In this document: in pieces, positions 44,537-52,377 of the stretch
How the letters are laid out: every line of letters begins with the position of its first letter
How positions within the stretch are numbered: position 1 is the first letter of the stretch
Assembly: GCA_021201335.1 (NCBI GenBank)
Contig: JAJQFD010000060.1
Coordinates: 1-64,000 of the forward strand
From: Bacteroides sp.
GTDB lineage: Bacteria; Bacteroidota; Bacteroidia; Bacteroidales; Bacteroidaceae
Direction: 5' to 3'
Length of the DNA stretch: 64,000 nucleotides
Position numbers and translations under genes: made by a program
The notes under the pieces: model-generated
What the model was told of the DNA's origin: nothing
The model's database searches: none
What the model saw: the letters and a program-made list of their open reading frames with translations, nothing else

Positions 44537-45095
44537 ACATTCCAGCCGCTATATAAATTGAGGCGAAAAACACAGAAAAAGGACAAAGTACAATAGCTGC
44601 CGTTATTAATAAAACCGAATTCGGGAGTTTTCTGTTTTCTTTTGGAAATAGCATCTGTACTTGATCGGACATGATAAAATAAAGAATCCATATGATACTC
44701 CATATAAAATTGCGAGCTATTTTTACTTCGTTACCGGCAATTATATCTGTTTCATCATCAATTAAAGCTACAAAAAGTTGTATACAGGTAGAATAAAGCA
44801 AAAGACAACAGTAAATAATTCCATAAATAGGAGCATTGGAATTGCGTTTTACAAAAGAATAGATCATAAATATGCCAAACCCTACTATACCTATCGTAAA
44901 TAAGATATCAAGGCTGGCAAGGATAAATGTAAACAAATGACTTTCTGTCCAATTATAATCCTCGATATTAAAACTTGTAATACTCAATGCTATGTTAACA
45001 AGAATACCGATTCCGACAGTAATCAAAAAAAACAGAAGCCACCCATGGATTCTTTGATTGTTAGGAGATTTATAAACATAAGGTGAGTTTTCCAT
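44535..45095 (-). CDS. DUF2569-like membrane protein
   Basis: A protein of 186 aa. The start RIHGWLLFFLITVGIGILVNIALS recalls the DUF2569 opening (GWL and a long helix). Four membrane helices are at about 18-40, 56-83, 90-112 and 128-145, with a last one at 158-183. No signal peptide. It is monocistronic, convergent with the CE8 gene. Function unknown. Confidence 0.7.
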   Translation of the reverse strand: MENSPYVYKSPNNQRIHGWLLFFLITVGIGILVNIALSITSFNIEDYNWTESHLFTFILASLDILFTIGIVGFGIFMIYSFVKRNSNAPIYGIIYCCLLLYSTCIQLFVALIDDETDIIAGNEVKIARNFIWSIIWILYFIMSDQVQMLFPKENRKLPNSVLLITAAIVLCPFSVFFASIYIAAGM

Positions 45096-45366
45096 AAATA
45101 GTCCAAATTACAAGTTAAGCAAGAACAAATATATGAAAATATTACAAATAAAATAGATTGTAAGTATTACAAATGAGAGAAAAAGTAATTTTAAAAAGAA
45201 TCTTTTATAATCTTCTCACTCTTATAAATTATTACATAAATTCTTAGAGAAAACGGCCATAATCAAGTGCCAATTTTCCGAATACTCTTTTGACCAACAA
45301 TATCTTAGCCCTTAATTAGTAACATTCAAGCATTCTACTCTTTGTAGTTAAGCGTTCTCCTATTTT
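45096..45366. other. gene-free AT-rich interval upstream of the palindrome array
   Basis: About 270 bp between the divergent DUF2569 gene and the tandem palindromes. It is strongly AT-rich with no coding frame or stem of note. TTAAGCGTTCT at 45348-45358 may be an eroded further copy of the palindrome unit. Confidence 0.5.
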
Positions 45367-45450
45367 AAGAACAGCGCTAATCTTGCACAAGAACAGCGCT
45401 GTTTTTGATGAAGAATAGCGCTATTCTTTGCGAAGAACGGCGCTGTTCTT
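45367..45450 (+). repeat. four tandem 18-bp palindromes at exact 22-bp spacing
   Basis: Units start at 45367, 45389, 45411 and 45433: AAGAACAGCGCTAATCTT, AAGAACAGCGCTGTTTTT, AAGAATAGCGCTATTCTT and AAGAACGGCGCTGTTCTT, each followed by a 4-bp spacer (GCAC, GATG, TGCG). Unit 3 is a perfect palindrome in which both arms changed together relative to the others (ACA/TGT to ATA/TAT). The array ends 8 bp before the -33 box of the HU-HIG gene. Confidence 0.8.
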
Positions 45451-45458
45451 ATTACTGT

Positions 45459-45489
45459 TTTGTGCTTAATTAAAAATTGTATACCTTTA
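45459..45489 (+). promoter_or_regulatory. promoter of the HU-HIG gene
   Basis: TTTG (45459-45462) and TACCTTTA (45482-45489, one mismatch to TAnnTTTG) are 19 bp apart. The start codon is 53 bp downstream; a further palindrome TAAGCGCTTA (45503-45512) lies near the expected transcript start. Confidence 0.5.
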
Positions 45490-45542
45490 TAGTCTCAATC
45501 GATAAGCGCTTAACTATATTATAAACTAAACTTATTACTAAT

Positions 45543-45992
45543 ATGCCACTTCTCTATAAAGCTGTACAAAGCAATATGGCCTCCGAAGATGGAGAAAATA
45601 AATGGTATCCCCACTTGGTTAAATCAAGCAAACGGGCTACCACAGAAACATTGGCCGAAGAGATTGCCAGAAGATCTTCTCTTTCGCCGGGTGATGTACA
45701 TAATGTTATTCAGAATCTGACGGATTGCATGCGACTGCATTTGCTAAACAGTGAATCAGTGCATCTTGATGGGTTCGGTACTTTTACTGTTAAAGCGAGT
45801 TCTGCCGGGAATGGAGTCAGCACAGCCGAAGAAGTCAGTCATAAACAGATCAACCACCTGACTGTGCATTTCACCCCCAGATACAAACGTATACCTACTA
45901 TGGGCGTCAGATACCCCATGTTTTACGGTGCGGAATTCGTGCGTATCGATCAGATTAAAAACAAGAGTAAAAAGAACCAGGAGAATAAATAA
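45543..45992 (+). CDS. HU-family DNA-binding protein (HU-HIG type)
   Basis: A protein of 149 aa. Helical N-terminus (TTETLAEEIARRSSLSPGDVHNVIQNLTDCMRLHLLNSESVHLDGFGTFTV) and beta-arm region as in HU/IHF, with the extended N-terminus (LLYKAVQSN…WYPHLVKS) of the Bacteroidetes HU-HIG group. It is a nucleoid-associated protein. Its upstream region carries four phased palindromes just before the promoter, which could be an autoregulatory or partner-protein site. Its 3' end overlaps, as sequenced, the convergent esterase gene by 43 bp. Confidence 0.88.
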   Translation: MPLLYKAVQSNMASEDGENKWYPHLVKSSKRATTETLAEEIARRSSLSPGDVHNVIQNLTDCMRLHLLNSESVHLDGFGTFTVKASSAGNGVSTAEEVSHKQINHLTVHFTPRYKRIPTMGVRYPMFYGAEFVRIDQIKNKSKKNQENK

Positions 45993-47323
45993 GTATCCTG
46001 ATTCTTTATTTCAGGTGTTTTTTTGATCCAATCCCGCTGCACATAACGTGTATTATCAGAAGTCCAGTGCTCATTAATTGGAGTAATCAATGCTTCTTTG
46101 GGAGAAGTAATTACATTGTAAACAGCATAACTGGTGGTTGGCGGACATACATTGTCATTGTATCCCCAGGTAAGAAAGACAGGAACAGTAACAATGCGGG
46201 CAAAATTGACCACATCATAATAAGATAAGGTGCGAATAACCTCAGGTGTTAATGTTATACCTTTATATTTGCGTCCAAAATGAGGATAGCCACCGGTCAC
46301 ACCTTTTCCTACATAACCTGCCATATCGGATAAAGCAGGGTGATTGGCTATACAACCATTAATACGCGAATCTAATGCGGTAACAATGATAGCTAATGCA
46401 CCTCCCTGGCTTCCACCTTGTGCAAAGACATTCTTACCATCCCATTCAGGCAAAGAGCAAAGATAATCGACGGCGCGAACGCAGGCCATATAAACTTTCT
46501 TCATATAATAAGTATCTTTGTCCTGAATGCCATTCGCCAGATAACCATTGGGGTAATGATCGCCAAATGTACGGGAAATGTCTTTATAGGTATTTGCATC
46601 CAGCGATGGATTTATTCCGTGTATTTCCATATCAAAGCGAATGAATCCAGATTCTGCATAGAACATAGTCTTAAGCGGATTCATAGGTTTCACTCCTGCA
46701 CCCGGAGGAGAAACAACCACCGGATACTTACCCTTTTCTTTGGGTTTGGTCAGGTAACCGTAAACAGAATGCCCGGGGCGGTAACAGGGTAGTTTTACCA
46801 GATAACAATCTACCTTCTCCGAAGAATATTCCGGTGCAAAAGTGACTTCGGGTTTCAGGGGAAGTTTCGCCTGCTCTTCAAGAGCTTCTTTCCAGAATGC
46901 CTTAAAGTCAACAGGCATCTGTGTGTAAGGCACAATTTTTTCGGGGGAAAATCCAACTTTGATATGGTGAGTATGTGTTTTTCCACTTATATTCACGCTC
47001 ATCTGGCAATCCCTAAAACCCGGTTTTTTCATGGTACCAATCACTATTTCGGCTTTGCCGTCTTTTAGTCGAACAGTTCCTTCGTCGTCAGGATCAAGAC
47101 AGTCTTGTCCTATCTTATAGGCGATTTCCAGATTGTCCTGCAAAATGCCAAATTCATACACCGAAACGGTAACTTTCGCTTTTTCTCCGGTTTTATACAA
47201 CCAGTCGGTATGGTCGGGTGTAGTTACCCAAAGCAAATCGCTCCGATAAGGATAATTCTCAGCGTTCACTCCGAAGCTAAACAAAGAAAAAAGCACGAGG
47301 AAGTAAATTGATAATCTTTTCAT
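45950..47323 (-). CDS. acetylxylan esterase-type alpha/beta hydrolase (CE7/AXE1-like)
   Basis: 457 aa as read. Signal peptide MKRLSIYFLVLFSLFSFGVNA. An N-terminal beta domain (about 25-120) is followed by the AXE1-like hydrolase (MPVDFKAFWKEALEEQAKLPLKP, YGYLTKPKEKGKYPVVVSPPGAG) with nucleophile GGSQGG, acid WGYNDNVCPP and base NEHWTS. The family deacetylates xylan and related glycans. The last 20 residues (TPEIKNQDTYLFSWFFLLLFLI) are odd and overlap the HU-HIG gene. If the T7 run at 46018-46024 had six bases, the protein would end …RDWIKKHLK with a stop at 46006-46008, a normal end for the family and with no overlap. Confidence 0.9.
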   Translation of the reverse strand: MKRLSIYFLVLFSLFSFGVNAENYPYRSDLLWVTTPDHTDWLYKTGEKAKVTVSVYEFGILQDNLEIAYKIGQDCLDPDDEGTVRLKDGKAEIVIGTMKKPGFRDCQMSVNISGKTHTHHIKVGFSPEKIVPYTQMPVDFKAFWKEALEEQAKLPLKPEVTFAPEYSSEKVDCYLVKLPCYRPGHSVYGYLTKPKEKGKYPVVVSPPGAGVKPMNPLKTMFYAESGFIRFDMEIHGINPSLDANTYKDISRTFGDHYPNGYLANGIQDKDTYYMKKVYMACVRAVDYLCSLPEWDGKNVFAQGGSQGGALAIIVTALDSRINGCIANHPALSDMAGYVGKGVTGGYPHFGRKYKGITLTPEVIRTLSYYDVVNFARIVTVPVFLTWGYNDNVCPPTTSYAVYNVITSPKEALITPINEHWTSDNTRYVQRDWIKKTPEIKNQDTYLFSWFFLLLFLI

Positions 47324-47463
47324 AGTTCTTATTAATCTGGGTTATTTTAAATATGGTATATTTACGCCTTTTAGCGATTACCCTGCAAAGAAATACTATT
47401 TTATTCTTTTTTCGGGGTATTTTTTGATCTGTATTAGGGTGAAAAATGATATTCTTCTCCTTT

Positions 47464-47500
47464 GGCCACCCACAAGGGATGTCCCTATTCCTGCGGATAT
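47464..47500. repeat. diverged copy of the REP-like hairpin
   Basis: GGCCACCCACAAGGGATG followed by TCCC…CTGCGGAT parallels the reverse complement of the 49722-49766 hairpin (GGCACCCATAAAGGATG … CATGCGGAT). It lies between the divergent esterase and GH97 genes, so GH97 is flanked by two copies. Confidence 0.45.
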
Positions 47501-47601
47501 AGACTAAAGTGCGAATTAAAAAATCTCTGGAAAATTCGTTGAATTTTCTAAGTAAAATCCCCATTCTACTTGTTTATGTTATAAAACAAAGATTATATAT
47601 C

Positions 47602-49713
47602 ATGAAAAAACTTATTCTATACCTTATTGCACTCCTGTTTTCTTACTCCGGCTATTGTCAGAAGTTAACTTCGCCGGACAACCAACTTGTTTTAACCTTC
47701 TCTTTACTTCCTAACGGAACGCCGACTTACCAACTCGATTATAAAGGCCAACCCATTATCCGTAACAGTAAAATGGGTTTTGCCCTGTTGCATGTTGATC
47801 GTCCGTTGGCAGAAGGTTTTCGTATAACCGATACACAATTTACTTCTTCGGATACCACTTGGGAACCTGTTTGGGGAGAAGAAAAAGAAATTCGTGATAA
47901 CCACCGCGAAATGCTGGTTTGCCTGCAACAGGAAAAAACTGACTGGCAGGTTAATATCCGCTTTCGCTTGTTTAACGACGGACTCGGATTTCGGTACGAA
48001 TTTCCTGTGCAACCTAACCTACGACACTTCCGGATTCAGAATGAACTAACTGAATTTAGCCTGACAGGCGATCATAAAACTTTTTGGATTCCGGCTGATT
48101 ATGATACGAACGAATTTCCCATTACTACTTCTTCCCTGTCAGGCATCGCTGCCTTGATAGATGAAGTGCGCAAAGAGCCTTTGGCTGCCAAATCACCTGC
48201 CCCCAACCTGGCCGTACAAACCCCCTTAATGATGAAATCAGCCAATGGAATTTATGTGAATATTCACGAAGCCGCCCTTATTAACTATCCGGCTATGCAC
48301 CTGAATGTGAATGATCAAACCTTTCAGCTCAGTGCTCACCTTACTCCCGATAAAACCGGAAACGGAGCTTTTATGCAAACCGGTTCAGCTACTCCGTGGC
48401 GCACCATCATGGTTAGTGATGATGCACGCGACATCCTGGCTTCCAACTTGATTGTCAACCTCAACGAGCCTTGCAAAATAAAAGATACCTCGTGGATTAA
48501 ACCGACCAAATACATGGGTGTATGGTGGGAATACTTCACCGGAGGAGGCTCTACCTGGTCATACACCGATTATTCTGACATTATTATCGGACAGACCGAT
48601 TATACAAAACTCAAGCCACACGGTCGGCACGGTGCCAACACGCAGCATGTAAAAGAATACATTGATTTCGCTGCCAAGCATGGTTTCGATGCAGTATTAG
48701 TAGAAGGTTGGAATGAAGGTTGGGAAGATAATCATGCGTATATTAAAGAACGTATCTATAGCTTTACCAAACCTTACCCCGATTTCGATGCCAAAGAATT
48801 GCAGCAATATGCAGCCGCAAAAGGAGTGAAAATTATTATGCATCATGAAACGACCTCTTCTGTTGTCAACTACGAACATCAGATGCACGATGCTTTCCGC
48901 TTTATGGTTGATCACGGCTACGATGCGGTTAAAACCGGATATGTAGGGGGCATTATTCCCCGGAGTGAACACCACGACAGTCAGTGGATGGTAAACCACT
49001 ACAACTATGTGACAGAAACAGCCGCAGACTATAAGATAATGGTCAATTCGCACGAAGCGGTTCGGCCTACCGGCATTCACCGCACCTGGCCCAACTGGAT
49101 AGCACAGGAATCTGCCCGGGGTACTGAGTTTGAATCATTTAAAGGAATTGCACCGGATCATACCACTATCTTACCTTTTACCCGCCTCGTAGGAGGTCCT
49201 ATGGACTATACACCGGGAATATTCCAGGGCGATTTGTCTGTTTACGGATCAAATCCGGCAAAAGGAAGTTCTACATTAGTTAAGCAACTAGCCCTCTATG
49301 TTACTATGTATAGCCCGTTGCAAATGGCTGCCGACCTGATTGAAAACTACGACCGCTTTCCGGACGCTTTTCAATTTATCAAAGATGTAGCTGTTGACTG
49401 GGATAATACCTGGATATTGGAAGCGGAGCCGGGCGATTATATTACGATTGCCCGCAAATCCAAAGGCAAAAACGAATGGTTTGTAGGCGGTATCACCGAC
49501 GAAAATCCGCGGGAATCAATTATTGATTTCAGTTTTCTTCCTAAAGGGAAAAAATATATCGCCACAATTTATGCGGATGGTAAAGATGCAGATTGGAGAA
49601 CCAATCCGCAAAGTTATCTTATTTCGTCTAAAACGATTAGTCAGAAAACGAAATTAAAACAACGGCTAGCTCCCAGTGGAGGGGTAGCAATTCGTATCCG
49701 CGAGATAGAGTAA
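47602..49713 (+). CDS. GH97 glycoside hydrolase, SusB-like inverting alpha-glucosidase type
   Basis: A protein of 703 aa. The ATG at 47602 begins the signal peptide (MKKLILYLIALLFSYSGYCQ); the open frame upstream is not used. An N-terminal beta-super-sandwich (about 22-270) is followed by a (beta/alpha)8 barrel (TKYMGVWWEYFTGGGSTWSYT, DFAAKHGFDAVLVEGWNEGW). Glu416 (MHHETTS), Glu485 (NSHEAVRP) and Glu509 (RGTEFES) have the same spacing as the SusB bases Glu439/Glu508 and acid Glu532 (numbers recalled), indicating the inverting alpha-glucoside group rather than the retaining alpha-galactosidases. There is no SusC/D partner nearby. Periplasmic, monocistronic. Confidence 0.92.
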   Translation: MKKLILYLIALLFSYSGYCQKLTSPDNQLVLTFSLLPNGTPTYQLDYKGQPIIRNSKMGFALLHVDRPLAEGFRITDTQFTSSDTTWEPVWGEEKEIRDNHREMLVCLQQEKTDWQVNIRFRLFNDGLGFRYEFPVQPNLRHFRIQNELTEFSLTGDHKTFWIPADYDTNEFPITTSSLSGIAALIDEVRKEPLAAKSPAPNLAVQTPLMMKSANGIYVNIHEAALINYPAMHLNVNDQTFQLSAHLTPDKTGNGAFMQTGSATPWRTIMVSDDARDILASNLIVNLNEPCKIKDTSWIKPTKYMGVWWEYFTGGGSTWSYTDYSDIIIGQTDYTKLKPHGRHGANTQHVKEYIDFAAKHGFDAVLVEGWNEGWEDNHAYIKERIYSFTKPYPDFDAKELQQYAAAKGVKIIMHHETTSSVVNYEHQMHDAFRFMVDHGYDAVKTGYVGGIIPRSEHHDSQWMVNHYNYVTETAADYKIMVNSHEAVRPTGIHRTWPNWIAQESARGTEFESFKGIAPDHTTILPFTRLVGGPMDYTPGIFQGDLSVYGSNPAKGSSTLVKQLALYVTMYSPLQMAADLIENYDRFPDAFQFIKDVAVDWDNTWILEAEPGDYITIARKSKGKNEWFVGGITDENPRESIIDFSFLPKGKKYIATIYADGKDADWRTNPQSYLISSKTISQKTKLKQRLAPSGGVAIRIREIE

Positions 49714-49721
49714 GAATCTGC

Positions 49722-49766
49722 CCGCATGGGTAGTGGCATCCTTTATGGGTGCCCCTACCCATGCGG
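49722..49766. terminator. long hairpin after GH97; full-length REP-like repeat
   Basis: CCGCATGGGTAG (49722-49733) pairs with CTACCCATGCGG (49755-49766); inside it GGCATCC (49735-49741) pairs with GGGTGCC (49747-49753). This makes a 45-nt hairpin with one mismatch. It separates the convergent GH97 and YbaK genes and shares its core with the hairpin at 11636. Confidence 0.7.
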
Positions 49767-49778
49767 ATACCAGCATTA

Positions 49779-50231
49779 TTACCATTCGATGATTCTCGTT
49801 TCAGGATTTAACCGTATTATATCCTGAGGAGATATTTTCAAAGTATGACATATATCTCCTGTACCGCCATAAATAAAATCAAATTCCAACAATTTACGAT
49901 CCAAAAGACAAGGCAATTGATGACCGACTAAAGGAATAGCACCCACTTCATATCCGGTACGTTCCTTAATCTCATTTTTATCCGCCATTTTAAATTTCGC
50001 AAAACCCAATAACTCTTTTATCAACTTAAAATCAATTCGGCCTCTTTGGGAACTAACCATAAAAGCCATTAATCCACTTTCTGTTTTTACAACGAAAACC
50101 GGAGCTGCTTTATTCAAATCAAAAAGTCCTTCTGCATCAGCAGTAGTTACTATTGGCTTTTGATGCGGAATTATCTCAAAAGCCGCATTAGATTCTTCCA
50201 GGTATCTAACCAGATCATTTATTGACAACAT
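49779..50231 (-). CDS. YbaK/aminoacyl-tRNA-editing-domain protein
   Basis: A protein of 150 aa; the ATG at 50231 is used rather than a TTG three codons upstream. It is a single YbaK/ProX-like domain (AAFEIIPHQKPIVTTADAEGLFDLNKAAPVFVVKTESG, MVSSQRGRIDFKLIKELLGF, GYEVGAIPLVGHQLPCLLDRKLLEF). Free-standing domains of this kind hydrolyse misacylated tRNA (Cys-tRNAPro or Ala-tRNAPro). The catalytic Lys of YbaK appears to be in FVVKTES. Monocistronic; it adjoins the nucleosidase gene divergently. Confidence 0.88.
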   Translation of the reverse strand: MLSINDLVRYLEESNAAFEIIPHQKPIVTTADAEGLFDLNKAAPVFVVKTESGLMAFMVSSQRGRIDFKLIKELLGFAKFKMADKNEIKERTGYEVGAIPLVGHQLPCLLDRKLLEFDFIYGGTGDICHTLKISPQDIIRLNPETRIIEW

Positions 50232-50329
50232 ATCATTCAACTAATAAAGTGCAAAAATAAAGAAATGAAATGGACTTTGTATTGTTCGTGGTATTTTACT
50301 AAGTTTACCCTTTCTAAAAACATCTATAA

Positions 50330-50902
50330 ATGAAAAGAATCCTCATTACTTACGCAATAAAAGAAGAATTTAATCCGGTATATCCGGAAGGTTTAAACAT
50401 CCGATATGTAATTACAGGAGTTGGTAAAGCAAAATCAGCCATGAAACTCACACGGGTAATTATGGAGTATCAACCAGACTTTGTAATTAATATAGGAACA
50501 GCCGGCACACTGTCACACCAAGTAAATGATCTTTTTCTCTGTAACCATTTTATAGACCGGGATTATCAAAGCACCAAGTTACCTGGCATTGAATATGAGA
50601 TAAAAGACACGACGCAAAATAACATCTTATTGAACCATTGGCTTGCGGAAGCTGAAAAAACCGGAGTATGCAACACCGGGGATACATTCGTTACTGAAAT
50701 TTCAGCTTTCCAAGGAAACGTAATTGATATGGAAGCTTATGCACAGGCACTCGTATGTAAGGAGTTTCAAACACCTTTTCTTGCTGTAAAATACGTAACG
50801 GATATTATCGGCCAGAACTCCGTGAAACATTGGGAAGACAAATTGAAGGATGCCCGTGAGGCATTAACTCAATGGATAGAAGAGAAATTAAGAAATATCT
50901 GA
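50330..50902 (+). CDS. MTA/SAH-nucleosidase-like phosphorylase-superfamily protein
   Basis: A protein of 190 aa, shorter than the usual 230 aa. The motifs of the PNP/UDP family are present: ITYAIKEEF (start strand), VITGVGKAKSA, FVINIGTAGTL, GDTFV, and VIDMEAYAQA, which binds the ribose. The Asp expected to act on the purine is probably in VKYVTDII. It would release adenine from methylthioadenosine or S-adenosylhomocysteine; another nucleoside substrate is possible. Monocistronic. Confidence 0.85.
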   Translation: MKRILITYAIKEEFNPVYPEGLNIRYVITGVGKAKSAMKLTRVIMEYQPDFVINIGTAGTLSHQVNDLFLCNHFIDRDYQSTKLPGIEYEIKDTTQNNILLNHWLAEAEKTGVCNTGDTFVTEISAFQGNVIDMEAYAQALVCKEFQTPFLAVKYVTDIIGQNSVKHWEDKLKDAREALTQWIEEKLRNI

Positions 50903-50992
50903 AATATTTGGGAGCTTCCCGTACAGCAGATCAAGATAATACAATTAAACATAAAAAGATGTACGTATTTTTTCATTAGTACGAAAAAGGAA

Positions 50993-51000
50993 TATATTTG
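50993..51000 (+). promoter_or_regulatory. -7 box of the hexokinase gene
   Basis: TATATTTG matches TAnnTTTG. A T-run (50968-50973) lies 19-20 bp upstream in place of TTTG. The ATG is 32 bp downstream. Confidence 0.5.
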
Positions 51001-51032
51001 TAACTCTACAAAACTCTAATTTTTAAATAATT

Positions 51033-52262
51033 ATGGAAAATATTTTCGAACTCACCACTGAAGAACTTAAGCAGATTGCCGATACACTGCAGGAAAGAAT
51101 TGAAGAAGGCCTTAAAGAAGAAGACCGCGAAATCTTAGCTATCCCTACTTACATCTTCCCCAAAGAAGATATTAAGGATGAAAAAGTACTTGCCCTAGAT
51201 TGGGGAGGAACAAATTTCAGAGCCGCTATTGTGGAGTTTAAAGAGGGGAAAGCCACTATTCTTGAAAGTGTAAAGAATAAACTTTCCTGCATTGAAACAA
51301 TAGGTTTTGACCAGGAAAAGCTACACGAAAAAATGGTGGAAACTATTGCGAGCTTAAAAGAACTTGATAGCAGTGTGGCAAAAATAGGTTATTGTTTTTC
51401 TTATCCGGCTGAGAGCAGAGATAACGGTGATGCCATCCTTCTTCGCTGGACCAAAGGAATTGATATCCCCGATATGATCGGCAAACCGGTTGGAGATCCT
51501 CTTGTTAAATACCTGAACAACCATAAAGACATACATACAAATTTTACTGAAATAAAAGTCATCAATGATACAGTAGCGTGTTTATTCGCCGGCCTTACAG
51601 AACGCATGGAAAACAATAAATCTTTTGATTCTTACATTGGATTAATTGTGGGTACCGGAACGAATATGGCTGGACTTATCCCTCTTAATAAAATAGAGAA
51701 GCTGAACAAAAAAGCGGAAAAGGTAATACCGGTGAATATGGAGTCGGGTAACTTTAATCCCCCTTACCTCAATGTTATTGATGGAATGGTTGATGCCATG
51801 TCAAACAATAAGGGTAAACAGCGTTTCGAAAAAACAATTTCTGGAGCCTATATTGGTGAGATATTCAAAACGACATTCATGTTCGAAAAGATCAATACAT
51901 ATTCTAAAGAGGGAAAAATCAAACCGGATTTTGATGGAGGTGACCTGAGTCATATCATTAACAATCCGGATGATCACAAGCAAGAGCATGTGGATGTTGC
52001 CAACTGGATTTATGATCGTTCAGCAAATATGGTAGCAGCTTCATTAACTGGAATGGCTCAGGCTTTGGTTGCACAAAACAGCAACATCAAAAACATCTAC
52101 CTGGCAGCAGACGGATCGTTATTCTGGAGCAACGATTTCGAGCAAAAAGTGAAAGCTGGATTGGAAACCCTTTTACCTCCAGGAGTAAGAATGACTATTT
52201 CTCCACGCGAAAAGATGCAGGAACCAAACTTGATTGGTTCAGCAATTGCAGTACTTTCTTGA
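51033..52262 (+). CDS. hexokinase
   Basis: A protein of 409 aa with the actin-like ATPase fold of eukaryote-type hexokinases, as found in Bacteroidetes. Phosphate-1 loop LALDWGGTNFRAAIVEF (Asp56), sugar-binding GYCFSYPAES, INDTVACLFAG (catalytic Asp), IVGTGTNMAG, and the adenosine segment LAADGSLFW. It is cytosolic and phosphorylates glucose and possibly other hexoses at C6. It stands alone between its own promoter and a strong terminator, but sits inside the polysaccharide locus whose products it could feed into glycolysis. Confidence 0.93.
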   Translation: MENIFELTTEELKQIADTLQERIEEGLKEEDREILAIPTYIFPKEDIKDEKVLALDWGGTNFRAAIVEFKEGKATILESVKNKLSCIETIGFDQEKLHEKMVETIASLKELDSSVAKIGYCFSYPAESRDNGDAILLRWTKGIDIPDMIGKPVGDPLVKYLNNHKDIHTNFTEIKVINDTVACLFAGLTERMENNKSFDSYIGLIVGTGTNMAGLIPLNKIEKLNKKAEKVIPVNMESGNFNPPYLNVIDGMVDAMSNNKGKQRFEKTISGAYIGEIFKTTFMFEKINTYSKEGKIKPDFDGGDLSHIINNPDDHKQEHVDVANWIYDRSANMVAASLTGMAQALVAQNSNIKNIYLAADGSLFWSNDFEQKVKAGLETLLPPGVRMTISPREKMQEPNLIGSAIAVLS

Positions 52263-52317
52263 AGAAAGTTCGTTCGCAAAGAAATAACACTACAATAAAA
52301 TATATCAATATTCTTAT

Positions 52318-52353
52318 TCTATTGCCGGGGTGCTCAAGTGCCCCGGCAATAGA
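52318..52353. terminator. terminator between hexokinase and GH3
   Basis: TCTATTGCCGGGG (52318-52330) and CCCCGGCAATAGA (52341-52353) make a perfect 13-bp GC-rich stem with a 10-nt loop, serving the two convergent genes. Confidence 0.75.
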
Positions 52354-52377
52354 AACCAGAGATATAATATTATTGAA

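Noticed and set aside
47509..47601. 31-aa upstream extension of GH97
   Set aside because: The ATG at 47602 gives a proper signal peptide; the upstream part has none.
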